Shown piece after piece: positions 6,357 to 14,128 of a stretch of DNA of 18,186 nt; position 1 is the stretch's first letter; each line of letters starts with the position of its first letter. The notes below the pieces were generated by a model. That model did no database searches, was not told the DNA's origin, and was given only the letters and a program-made list of their open reading frames with translations. Position numbers and translations under genes: made by a program. Source of the DNA: an uncultured Collinsella sp. (GTDB lineage Bacteria; Actinomycetota; Coriobacteriia; Coriobacteriales; Coriobacteriaceae); the NCBI GenBank assembly GCA_900549555.1, contig UROO01000032.1, positions 1-18,186 of the forward strand, read 5' to 3'.

Positions 6357-6657
6357 GAGGTGAATTGAATTAATCCAATAAGACCCGAACCCTGCCGGCT
6401 GGTTGCGTAGGCCGTCTCAATCGACAGCGCCCATATGTCTACGAAAAACGCCCGAGCCAACGAATAAATAGGGGCTGCGCCCCGCTTTATTAATTAAACG
6501 AACAACGCTGCTCGCGAGTTCATCTCTTCTGACTTATATATAACCGCCTTTCACCAACTCCTATTTATAAGTATAGAACATATGTTTGCGTATTGCCACA
6601 AGCGAAAGTCCTTGTTGCGGAAACGCATATGGCTGCACGTTAGACATTGCATGCATG
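6357..6657. other. Intergenic region with a hairpin at 6463-6491
   Basis: Non-coding between the toxin-antitoxin-like cluster and the LPKTG gene terminator. At 6471-6483 GGGGC-TGC-GCCCC forms a short hairpin. Flanking AATAAA and TTTATT extend it with a two-base internal mismatch, giving an A/T-flanked stem that could terminate transcription in either direction. The remainder (6490-6655) is AT-rich with no gene I can support. Confidence 0.4.
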
Positions 6658-6690
6658 AAAAAAGCAACGCTCCCTTGCCGAAAGCGTTGC
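6658..6690 (-). terminator. Rho-independent terminator of the LPKTG gene
   Basis: On the minus strand GCAACGCT (6683-6690) pairs with AGCGTTGC (6664-6671) around an 11-nt loop and is followed by TTTTTT (6658-6663). It lies about 53 bp after the LPKTG gene stop. Confidence 0.9.
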
Positions 6691-6742
6691 CCTTAAAGCT
6701 CATAAAGAGCTCTTGTATCGCAATCAAGTGCTTCGCACCGCA

Positions 6743-7837
6743 TCAGCAGCGATATGCGGCACTCAGAAACACTGTCCCCAGCAGGAATAGCGTTAAGGAG
6801 GCAGCTATCCAGTGGTTGTCGCCGGTCTTGGGAAGCGCCGATGTTGTTGCCATAGTGGATTTGGACTTGGTCGTCTTGGTGACTGTGGTCTTGGTGGCCG
6901 TTGTCTTGGTCGACGTAGCCACGGGTTTCACCGCAGGATCCGTTGCCGGTCCCGCACCGGGTTGCCCCGCAGCAGGGTCGGCGCCACCAGTAGGCTCGCC
7001 CGTGCCATCCCCCGGCACCTCGCCGCCGGGTGTAACGGTCTCCCCCGCCGGGGCGGTGGCGCCATCGGGCACAATCGCCACATGCGGTGCCACGGTCCCA
7101 TCGGCATCCGCCACGCTGGCAGCACCAAAGGCTCCGCCTGCAGGCGTCACAAAGTGCGCAGCCACGAGCGATCCGCGATCGCAGGCAACGCCGGCATCCG
7201 TACCGATTGCATCCAGCCAGGACGCATCCACGACAAGTGTCTCGCTCGCAATGTCAGCACCAAACCCCTCGTCGAGCAAGCGCACGCCATAAAAGCGCAA
7301 GCCCGTATCGAATCCCGCGCCCGCGGCAGTAACGTGCCCGCCGCCACGTACGGTCAAGCTGCCTGCGGCAATGCCGGCAACAGTCTGGTCAAGAACGCCT
7401 GCCCCGTCGGCCCTGGCATCGACCGTGCAGCCGTCCACCACCAGTGCCTGGGACACATGGATCCCGCATTGCGAACCCGTCGCCGTGAGCGAGCCCGAGC
7501 CGCGAAGCGTAAGGTTTCCCCACACCTCCATGCCGCTCATGGAAATGTCCGCATCGGGCGCATGCGTCTCGACCACGGAGTTTTGCCCCGCAAGCGTCAC
7601 CACCAGGTCGTCGTCGGCGCCGATGGCCTCGCCAGTGTAGCCGTTAAGCTCCAGATGGTCGGCATCGGTCCAGGCCCACCCGGGACCCGATACACCCGGC
7701 TCGTAGTACGTGGCGCCTGCAATGAACAGGCTTTCCGCGCCCGCGGCATAAGAAGGCCCGCCCAGCAAAACGCATAGGCAGGCCATGACAGTAAACAGGA
7801 TGTAGTGACGGCTGGTGTGGAACGCGGTAGCAAACAT
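6743..7837 (-). CDS. LPKTG-anchored secreted surface protein
   Basis: A 364-aa exported protein. Residues 1-35 are a signal peptide (HTSRHY then ILFTVMACLCVLLGGPSYA). Residues 40-240 are rich in short beta repeats with Gly/Asp turns (LTLRGSGSLTATGS, SLTVRGGGHVTAAG), suggesting a right-handed beta-helix or carbohydrate-binding-type domain. Then come a Pro/Gly/Ala-rich segment and a Thr/Lys spacer (TKTTATKTTVTKTT), both typical wall-spanning stalks. The sortase signal LPKTG is at 335-339, followed by a hydrophobic helix and a very short tail (YRC). The frame extends to a TTG at 7864, but ATG 7837 has GGAG 5 nt upstream and a better signal peptide. The ligand is unknown. Expected processing is by a class A or B-like housekeeping sortase. 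Confidence 0.8.
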   Translation of the reverse strand: MFATAFHTSRHYILFTVMACLCVLLGGPSYAAGAESLFIAGATYYEPGVSGPGWAWTDADHLELNGYTGEAIGADDDLVVTLAGQNSVVETHAPDADISMSGMEVWGNLTLRGSGSLTATGSQCGIHVSQALVVDGCTVDARADGAGVLDQTVAGIAAGSLTVRGGGHVTAAGAGFDTGLRFYGVRLLDEGFGADIASETLVVDASWLDAIGTDAGVACDRGSLVAAHFVTPAGGAFGAASVADADGTVAPHVAIVPDGATAPAGETVTPGGEVPGDGTGEPTGGADPAAGQPGAGPATDPAVKPVATSTKTTATKTTVTKTTKSKSTMATTSALPKTGDNHWIAASLTLFLLGTVFLSAAYRC

Positions 7838-7864
7838 AACCGCTCCGATCTTCGCAAGAGCCAA

Positions 7865-8073
7865 TGAAAACTGCGCCAGAAAATGCCCTGATAGCAGCAG
7901 TTATTAGTGTAGCGAGATCAGACTACGAGCGGGGAAACAGCCCGTGATTGATTCCCGAAATTAGGTGTAAATCGTTTTGTCAGTCGGTGAAAGGAAAGGT
8001 CCAACGATGATGGACGCTCATGAAATCAGTAGTCCGCACCAAAAGAATGTGCGGTAATAATCGCAAAACGATT
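7865..8073. other. Intergenic region with inverted repeat and hairpin downstream of the RT/nuclease pair
   Basis: A 209-bp non-coding gap. AATCGTTTTG at 7970-7979 and its perfect reverse complement CAAAACGATT at 8064-8073 enclose 84 bp. Inside, CCGCAC and GTGCGG near 8035-8055 form a 6-bp hairpin. The right arm begins directly after the stop of the nuclease gene. No T-tract follows, so it does not look like a plain terminator. Confidence 0.5.
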
Positions 8074-9867
8074 CTACTTTGGCAACTGCTTTAAATCCTG
8101 AGCTGATGATTCCGCAGTCTCAACCATTGTTAACCAATCGTCTACTTTTGGAGGACGAATGGTCCATAAAGCATTTCGGCCCTTCAGCACCTCTTCATTT
8201 GGTGGAACCATTACACGTATGGCTTTGTTACCGTACTGATCATCTGGAATTAAGACTAGCTTACGCTCAGAACCATTCATTTGGTCTGTCAAGCGTTCCA
8301 AAGAACCAGCTACTAGATTAGTCTGTACAAAACCACAGAATGCCTCTTTATCTCCAAGCCTAACTTTTAAAGGCTTTATCCAGAAGATTAAAGAGGGACA
8401 TTCAAGATTATGAACGTCGTTCCCATTTGAAATGAACCAATGCGATTCCCAGCTATATACAAGCGTTTCGCCATCGAGCAGTCTTGCCGCATCTTTAAGT
8501 TTTGCTATTTCTCCTTTAGTGATTTCAAAATAATCTGGGAAGGGCACTTCACCGTCAGCAACCTTGTTAACAGTTTCTAACGCAACCGCAAGACTGTATA
8601 TAGCATTTACTTCGGCAACCACATCATCCCTGAGGCCAAGATGAAAATAGAGAGCACTCGCGCCATCGATTCGAAGCTCCACTTTTTCATCTTTGGCTTC
8701 GCTTAAGAATCGATAAGTTCTTGCTACATCTCGAGAACGCTTATTGAGTAATTTATTAAATGAAAACTCATAGTTAATCGTTCCGCCGGACTTGCTGCCG
8801 ATCCATTTAAAGTTCAATCGAAAGGTTTCCGTCGCGTCATGGGCAGAAAAGAAAGCTCCCTTCGTTCCATGAGTGGCCTTATCAACTATTAGATTTAGTT
8901 CACCGCGGCCCTCCCAGAACAACGAAGCCGACCTTACCCAATTTGATGCGGGCAGGTCAAGGGTCTTAATGGTTCCCTTTCGAATGCCATCGCAGGAACG
9001 TCCAACGGGTAATTGGTAGGATTGATCAATTACTTCCGCCGGCAACGAAGTGAAGGGCATACCATATTCAATAAAATTTTTAGCCTGTTCTTTCTCATCG
9101 TCCGTCCCTGCAGTGATTTTCAATGCAAACGTCATTGGATGCAGCATTGAAGCAATTGGCGTCTTTTCGATCACATCGACAGCGATTCGGCCTTTTCCAG
9201 GGGTTACTAGAATTTGGGACATTACAACACCAGGGACACGTGGGCAAAGATCATCGCGTTTGTCGTATTCTGAGAGCACGTGAACCGAATATGCATAGTA
9301 TGGATCCAGTTTATCTAGATTGGAACAAAGGTCGCGCAGCCTATTCTCGAGAGTGGCTGGATCGCTGCAGTCTGGAAGATTGGCCAAGGAGAGCAGTTTC
9401 GCAGCATACTCAGAGACCTCTTCTTTTCCATTTGAAAAGTAATAATCAATTACTTCCGGATGTTTGGACGCCCAGCCATCAACTCTTGAAAGGCCATCCC
9501 AGATGAATTTTGTACCAGAAGGTTCAACCAGTTCCTTAGCCCATCTTAGATTCTCGTTTGTGGGATCTAATGGCATCACAAGATGCCAGCTATTGATTTT
9601 TACATGCAAATCAGCAGTAGTTGTCAATAATTCTTTCCACGAATTCTCAATCTGAGCCTTCTGACTGCTCTTTAGGTTTTCAGCAAATTTCTTAATTTGA
9701 TATACATTGACCGTTTCGGCATCAAGGTAAACGATAAGATCAATTCCACCATCGCCCCTAGAAGGTCGAATTTTAATGGTGTCACGCTCTTCAAGAGAAA
9801 TTAACGTCGCTAGAACCGATTCTACATCTTCACCTGAATATCGCGTCCAAGGAATACGCCCAGTCAT
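8074..9867 (-). CDS. Mrr-like PD-(D/E)XK nuclease-domain protein, RT-associated
   Basis: A 597-aa protein. Residues 8-80 match the Mrr-type restriction endonuclease fold: E13 in SGEDVES, then RPSRGDGGIDLIVYL with D43, and NVYQIKKF with Q57-x-K59, the QxK variant common in Mrr enzymes. The remaining 500 residues are unrecognised and beta-rich, with no transmembrane segment, ATPase motif or second nuclease motif that I can see. The start at 9867 follows AGAGGTG. It lies 39 bp after the reverse transcriptase stop, on the same strand and with the same AT-rich composition, so the two were probably acquired together as one operon. By analogy with other RT-plus-effector defence loci, it could be the DNA-degrading effector triggered by the RT product. 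That is inference. Confidence 0.7.
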   Translation of the reverse strand: MTGRIPWTRYSGEDVESVLATLISLEERDTIKIRPSRGDGGIDLIVYLDAETVNVYQIKKFAENLKSSQKAQIENSWKELLTTTADLHVKINSWHLVMPLDPTNENLRWAKELVEPSGTKFIWDGLSRVDGWASKHPEVIDYYFSNGKEEVSEYAAKLLSLANLPDCSDPATLENRLRDLCSNLDKLDPYYAYSVHVLSEYDKRDDLCPRVPGVVMSQILVTPGKGRIAVDVIEKTPIASMLHPMTFALKITAGTDDEKEQAKNFIEYGMPFTSLPAEVIDQSYQLPVGRSCDGIRKGTIKTLDLPASNWVRSASLFWEGRGELNLIVDKATHGTKGAFFSAHDATETFRLNFKWIGSKSGGTINYEFSFNKLLNKRSRDVARTYRFLSEAKDEKVELRIDGASALYFHLGLRDDVVAEVNAIYSLAVALETVNKVADGEVPFPDYFEITKGEIAKLKDAARLLDGETLVYSWESHWFISNGNDVHNLECPSLIFWIKPLKVRLGDKEAFCGFVQTNLVAGSLERLTDQMNGSERKLVLIPDDQYGNKAIRVMVPPNEEVLKGRNALWTIRPPKVDDWLTMVETAESSAQDLKQLPK

Positions 9868-9906
9868 AGCTGCACCTCTGCAGACGAAAATAATTACATC
9901 CAGTCA

Positions 9907-11454
9907 TTATTGTAAATATTCGGGTTTAATGAACTTGATTCCCCTCTTTTTAATGGCCTTCCACTCATCAGACGGTAAGCACTCTTTTGATCGTATATGG
10001 TAGAGAAAAAGCCACATCTCTTCAAATTCGCGACCTTCTTCAGGAAATTCCTCTGCAAGATCGTTTAGCCGATCAAGCAAAGCTTTATTTTTAAAGTGCT
10101 TGGCGTATAAATAGACGAATAAATACAGCAGGCAGTCATTGGACTTTTCGATATCCTCAAATTCGGGTACATCAATTTCAAAGTCATACTTAATTGCGTA
10201 GTAAAGTCCGTAGCAAACCGAAAGATAGTCGCCACGATTAAGGCACTCATAGATGATGCTGTTCGAGAGGCACTCGATATATTCCTCGCTCATGTTCAAC
10301 GGCTCAATTACCGTTTCCTCAAATGTCGGCAGAAGGTATGGATATACGATTGCGAGGTGTATAGCAAAATCTCGAAAATAGGCTTTTGCCGAAGGCTTCA
10401 ACGAATGCGATGCGAGCATTTTAAATGCATACAACAATATTGAGGCATTATTTTGATAAGAGGGAAGTAGGCTGATCGCATATTCCAAAAAGGATGACAC
10501 GTCCTTGTATCCGAGCGGATCCGACTTAATTGGCTCATTACGCCTTAAAGAATTCACCCAGCTTTGTGAGAGCGCCATGGGTAATTCCAGTACCTCAGTT
10601 TTCTTTTGATTCAGTGTCAGTCGAAACTTGGATAGTTCTTCTTGTAACGAGAGGATAAAACCCTCGCCCTCTTGTTGTGAAGCGACGTAACAGCTGTAAT
10701 CATCAATATTACGAATAAATCGATAGCCTTTATTGTATAAATTGGCATCGATGACTGTAAGAATTAGTTCTGAGACCACATTCGAAGAATGTGGTCCAAT
10801 CAATAGCCCATGGGTCTCACCGTCGGACACTATTTGAAGCAATTTGTCAATTTTATTCGCCCAGTTATCTGGACGAACTTTCCTGTCTTGTTTCGCCCTA
10901 TCCCTACCCATAATCGCCCAGGGCAAAGAATGCGTATATATACTTGGAAAACAGGTGGATATGTCGCATTTGACAACATATTGCTTCCCAATAAGAATGG
11001 CAGGTTCTGGGCTAGGGTCATTCATCCAGTTTGAATAGTTCATTTGGAAAATAGCCTGGGAATCAGGAATCACGCGAGGATGAATTCTGCTAACCGAATA
11101 AGACTGCAATAAAGTGTGTTTTTTAACGTGACAAACTATATCGTTCCAGCAATTGGCTATACCGCGAGCCAAGCGCTCATATGTAAAGGGGGTCGGAATG
11201 CCAAACTCTCGATATTGACCATTGCAACGTATGTAATTAAATCGAATCCAATCTGAGGGCGAAGCGTTACTTGCCGTTTTGCGATCATTGCAATACGAAA
11301 GAAATTTATCAGCCGTAAAAATAGGAGGTAGTTTGTCAGCAAACCATCCTTCAATAATTAGTCCGTTGTAAACAGCATCCTCCGTAAGCTCTTGCCAATA
11401 AGCCCAGTAGGCCTTGGAAGGAGCGAAAAGCTTGTCATAGGATTGGAGCACCAT
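9907..11454 (-). CDS. UG/Abi-type (defence-associated) reverse transcriptase
   Basis: A 515-aa protein with the RT core in the first 300 residues. Motif A is KCDISTCFPSIYTHSLPWA with catalytic D164, the fingers/palm motif is GLLIGPHSSNVVSELIL (216-232), motif C is RNIDDY with D251-D252, and motif D/E is LNQKKTEVLELP (281-292). The 'SIYTHS.PWA' signature is one I associate with the unknown-group and abortive-infection RTs rather than retrons, group II introns or DGRs. Residues 320-490 are all-helical and repeat-like, fitting the alpha-repeat C-terminus of that class. The usual [YF]xDD box is NIDD here. There is no maturase, nitrilase or retron 'VTG' feature. The start at 11454 follows AAGGT. 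GC is clearly lower than the polysaccharide genes upstream, suggesting horizontal transfer. Confidence 0.85.
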   Translation of the reverse strand: MVLQSYDKLFAPSKAYWAYWQELTEDAVYNGLIIEGWFADKLPPIFTADKFLSYCNDRKTASNASPSDWIRFNYIRCNGQYREFGIPTPFTYERLARGIANCWNDIVCHVKKHTLLQSYSVSRIHPRVIPDSQAIFQMNYSNWMNDPSPEPAILIGKQYVVKCDISTCFPSIYTHSLPWAIMGRDRAKQDRKVRPDNWANKIDKLLQIVSDGETHGLLIGPHSSNVVSELILTVIDANLYNKGYRFIRNIDDYSCYVASQQEGEGFILSLQEELSKFRLTLNQKKTEVLELPMALSQSWVNSLRRNEPIKSDPLGYKDVSSFLEYAISLLPSYQNNASILLYAFKMLASHSLKPSAKAYFRDFAIHLAIVYPYLLPTFEETVIEPLNMSEEYIECLSNSIIYECLNRGDYLSVCYGLYYAIKYDFEIDVPEFEDIEKSNDCLLYLFVYLYAKHFKNKALLDRLNDLAEEFPEEGREFEEMWLFLYHIRSKECLPSDEWKAIKKRGIKFIKPEYLQ

Positions 11455-11664
11455 TACTGACCTTAAATAATTAGCTTCATTTCACACTATTAGTTTAATC
11501 AAACGGATTCTATTTAGGGATGATTACTTCCTGCCATTAGCAGTATATGTTTCCGCGCAGAACACGGGGCCAACGGTCCCAATGCGTTATCAACACCCGC
11601 ATTCCAATAAATGATGGCCTACGCTCGCTCGAATTAGGCGAGTTTTAATTGCAAAGAACAACGA
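11455..11664 (-). other. Leader region upstream of the reverse transcriptase, with small hairpins
   Basis: About 210 bp between the strong hairpin behind the dehydrogenase gene and the RT start. On the minus strand two short hairpins are visible: CTCGC/GCGAG (11624-11642) and CCGTG/CGCGG (11553-11567). A TATACT -10-like box lies at 11542-11547 and a near-palindrome GTTTAATCAAAC at 11493-11504. There is no open reading frame worth calling. It could be an ordinary promoter/leader or hold a small RNA used by the RT. Confidence 0.4.
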
Positions 11665-11704
11665 AGGGCGGGGTGTATCGGTATTAGCCGATACACCCCG
11701 CCCT
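11665..11704 (-). terminator. Strong 17-bp hairpin after the UDP-glucose dehydrogenase gene
   Basis: A perfect 17-bp stem (11665-11681 with 11688-11704; AGGGCGGGG at its base) with a 6-nt loop. On the minus strand it is followed by the T-rich TTCGTTGTTCTTT, so it probably ends the polysaccharide transcript about 57 bp after the stop. The T-tract is imperfect. Confidence 0.75.
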
Positions 11705-11761
11705 CGACGCGGTTAAACTAGCGAATGATTGAAGCCGTTCAGCCTGGTTCTGCTCTCTCCC

Positions 11762-13021
11762 CTAGTCCCGCTTAAATAGATCCCTCGTGTACACCTTGTC
11801 CGCCACGTCCGCGAGCTCGTCGCTCCAGCGGTTGGCCACGATCACGTCGCAGCCGGCCTTGAAGGCCTCCAGGTCGTGCGTGACCTCGGAGCCGAAGAAC
11901 TCCGGCGCGTCCAGCGTGGGCTCGTAGACCACCACGGGCACGCCCTTGGCCTTCACGCGCTTCATTACGCCTTGGATGGAGCTCGCGCGGAAGTTGTCGG
12001 AGTTGGACTTCATCGTCAGGCGGTACACGCCCACGACTGGCTTCGGCTTGCCCTCGTACACGCGGTCCCACACCATCTGCAGTACCTCGTCGGCGACGAA
12101 GTCCTTGCGGGTGCGGTTGGCGTCCACGATGGCCTCGATCAGGTTCTGGGGTACGTCCTTGTAGTTCGCCAGCAGCTGCTTGGTGTCCTTGGGCAGGCAG
12201 TAGCCGCCGTAGCCGAAGCTGGGGTTGTTGTAATGCGATCCGATGCGCGGCTCCAGGCACACGCCGTCGATGACGTCGCGGGTGTTGAGGCCTCGCACCT
12301 CGCAGTAGGTGTCGAGCTCGTTGAAGTAGGCCACGCGCAGCGCCAGGTAGGTGTTGGCGAAGAGCTTGACGGCCTCGGCCTCGGTGGTGCCCAGGACGAG
12401 CTCGGGGATGCCCACGGTACCGTCGGCGTTTACGCGCTCGAGCTCCGCAGGGTCCGCCCCTTGGGCAAGCAGGCGTGCGAAACGCTCGGCAGCCGCGACG
12501 GCGTTAGCGTCGTCTTTAGGCGCGCCCACCACGATGCGGCTGGGGTGCAGGTTGTCGTAGAGAGCCTTGCTCTCGCGCAGGAACTCCGGGCTGAAGAAGA
12601 TCTTGCTGTCGCCCAGCCTCTCGCGAAGGCCCGCGGTGTAGCCGACGGGGATGGTCGACTTGATGACGATCCAGGCGTCCGGGTTCACCGAGCGAACAGC
12701 GGCGATGGCGGCCTCGACGGAGCTCGTGTCGAAGAAGTTCTTGTCGGAATCGTAGTTCGTCGGCGTGGCGATGACGGCGTAGTCGGCGCCCGTATAGGCC
12801 TCGGCCACGTCGACGGTGGCGTGCAGGTCGAGCTCGCGCTCCCCCGCCTTGGCCTCCGACAGGAACCGCTCGATCTCGTCGTCCTGGATGGGCGACTGAT
12901 AGTTGTTGATCTTCTCGACCTTCTCGGGCACGATGTCCAGCGCGTGCACCTCGTTGTGCTGCGAGAGCAGGACGGCGAGGGACAGGCCGACGTAGCCGGT
13001 ACCGGCGACAGCGATCTTCAT
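11762..13021 (-). CDS. ugd: UDP-glucose 6-dehydrogenase
   Basis: A 419-aa enzyme that oxidises UDP-glucose to UDP-glucuronate with two NAD+. The N-terminal Rossmann motif is GTGYVG (7-12). The substrate loop KSTIPVGYT is at 121-129, followed by SPEFLRESKAL (144-154) and VKLFANTYLALRVAYFNE (218-235). The catalytic cysteine is C275 in GYGGYCLPKDTK. Length is normal for the bacterial short form. The frame is open to a TTG at 13033, but ATG 13021 has GGAG 6 nt upstream and starts right at the Rossmann strand. It lies downstream of the UDP-glucuronate 4-epimerase with a terminator-like hairpin between them. Together they make UDP-GlcA and UDP-GalA for surface polysaccharide. Confidence 0.95.
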   Translation of the reverse strand: MKIAVAGTGYVGLSLAVLLSQHNEVHALDIVPEKVEKINNYQSPIQDDEIERFLSEAKAGERELDLHATVDVAEAYTGADYAVIATPTNYDSDKNFFDTSSVEAAIAAVRSVNPDAWIVIKSTIPVGYTAGLRERLGDSKIFFSPEFLRESKALYDNLHPSRIVVGAPKDDANAVAAAERFARLLAQGADPAELERVNADGTVGIPELVLGTTEAEAVKLFANTYLALRVAYFNELDTYCEVRGLNTRDVIDGVCLEPRIGSHYNNPSFGYGGYCLPKDTKQLLANYKDVPQNLIEAIVDANRTRKDFVADEVLQMVWDRVYEGKPKPVVGVYRLTMKSNSDNFRASSIQGVMKRVKAKGVPVVVYEPTLDAPEFFGSEVTHDLEAFKAGCDVIVANRWSDELADVADKVYTRDLFKRD

Positions 13022-13058
13022 GTCATTCTCCAATTGTCAAAGAACAATAATCCGCATT

Positions 13059-13084
13059 AAAAATGGCCCCTGTTACAGGGCCAT
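13059..13084 (-). terminator. Intrinsic terminator between the epimerase and ugd genes
   Basis: On the minus strand ATGGCCCTG pairs with CAGGGGCCAT (one bulged G) around a 3-nt loop, followed by five T at 13059-13063. It begins 6 bp after the epimerase stop. Strong enough to attenuate transcription into ugd. Confidence 0.7.
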
Positions 13085-13090
13085 GAATTC

Positions 13091-14128
13091 CTAAATGTTG
13101 TAGTAGCGCTTATACCATTTGGCGAAGGCCCTCAGGCCGTCCTCGAGCGGAGTCGCGGGCTTGTAGCCCAGGTCGCGCTGGAGCGCCGTGGTGTCGGCGT
13201 AGGTGACGGGCACGTCGCCGGGCTGCATGGGCACGAGCTGCTTGTGGGCCTCGAAGTCGTAGTCGGCGGGGAGCACGCCCTCCTCCACCAGCACGCGCTG
13301 CAGCGTGTCGACGAAGTCGAGCAGGTTCTCGGGGTGCGAGTTGCCGATGTTGTAGACGCGGTGCGCGGCGAGCGGCAGCCCGTCCTCGCCCATCTCCACC
13401 TCGGGCGCGGCGCCCATTACACGCCTAACGCCCTCGACGATGTCGTCGACGTAGGTGAAGTCGCGGCGGCAGTCGCCCATGTTGAAGATCTTGATGGTGT
13501 CGCCGCGGCGCAGCTTCTCGGTGAAGCCGAAGTAGGCCATGTCGGGCCTGCCCATGGGGCCGTACACCGTGAAGAAGCGCAGGCCTGTCGCGGGGATGGA
13601 GTAGAGCTTAGAGTAGGCGGCGGCCATGAGCTCGTTGGACTTCTTGGTGGCGGCGTAGAGCGACACCGGCGAGTCCACGCGGTCCTCCTCGGAGAACGGC
13701 ACCTTCTTGTTGCCGCCGTAGACCGAGCTGGAGCTGGCGTAGACCAGGTGCTTCACCGGGTGGTGGCGGCAGGCCTCGAGCACGTTGAAGAAGCCGACGA
13801 GGTTGCTCTCCAGATAGGCGCGCGGGTTCTCGATGGAGTAGCGGACGCCCGCCTGTGCGGCGAGGTTCACCACTACATCGAAGCCGTTCTCGGCGAACAG
13901 GCGCTCGATGAGGGCGGCGTCGCACAGGTCGCCGCGCACGAAGGTGAAGCGGCCGTCTGTGTCGGCCTCGGCCAGCATGCGGAGGCGCGTGTCCTTGATG
14001 CCGGGGTCGTAGTAGCTGTTGAGGTTGTCGAGACCGACGACAACGTCATCGGTCTCTTCGAGCAGCTTCTTGACGAGGAACGCACCGATAAAGCCGGCTG
14101 CTCCAGTTACCAATACCTTTCTTGCCAT
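13091..14128 (-). CDS. UDP-glucuronate 4-epimerase (NAD-dependent epimerase, SDR family)
   Basis: A 345-aa extended short-chain dehydrogenase/reductase. The NAD motif is GAAGFIG (9-15), the active-site serine region ASSSSVYG (131-138) and the catalytic pair Y158-x3-K162 (YAATKK). 'VYGPMGRPDMA' (about 188-198) followed by IFNMGDCRRDFTYVDDI is the signature that separates UDP-glucuronate 4-epimerases from GalE and dTDP-glucose dehydratases. It interconverts UDP-GlcA and UDP-GalA in the cytosol. The start at 14128 follows GAGGAGAA. Its substrate is made by the ugd product immediately downstream. Confidence in exact specificity is high but not absolute. Confidence 0.9.
   Translation of the reverse strand: MARKVLVTGAAGFIGAFLVKKLLEETDDVVVGLDNLNSYYDPGIKDTRLRMLAEADTDGRFTFVRGDLCDAALIERLFAENGFDVVVNLAAQAGVRYSIENPRAYLESNLVGFFNVLEACRHHPVKHLVYASSSSVYGGNKKVPFSEEDRVDSPVSLYAATKKSNELMAAAYSKLYSIPATGLRFFTVYGPMGRPDMAYFGFTEKLRRGDTIKIFNMGDCRRDFTYVDDIVEGVRRVMGAAPEVEMGEDGLPLAAHRVYNIGNSHPENLLDFVDTLQRVLVEEGVLPADYDFEAHKQLVPMQPGDVPVTYADTTALQRDLGYKPATPLEDGLRAFAKWYKRYYNI

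Noticed and set aside
6743..7864. TTG start at 7864 for the LPKTG protein
   Set aside because: ATG 7837 has a well-spaced GGAG and gives a cleaner signal peptide.
7970..8073. Integron attC site
   Set aside because: The arms do not contain the GTTRRRY/RYYYAAC core sites and no integron integrase is present.
7970..11664. Retron interpretation of the reverse transcriptase locus
   Set aside because: The RT lacks retron hallmarks (NAxxH, VTG) and has UG/Abi-type motifs and C-terminus; no msr/msd-like structure directly upstream. Inverted repeats downstream kept only as a separate observation.
11876..13060. 394-aa plus-strand frame opposite ugd
   Set aside because: Antisense shadow of a conserved enzyme gene; Val/His/Leu-rich low-complexity translation.
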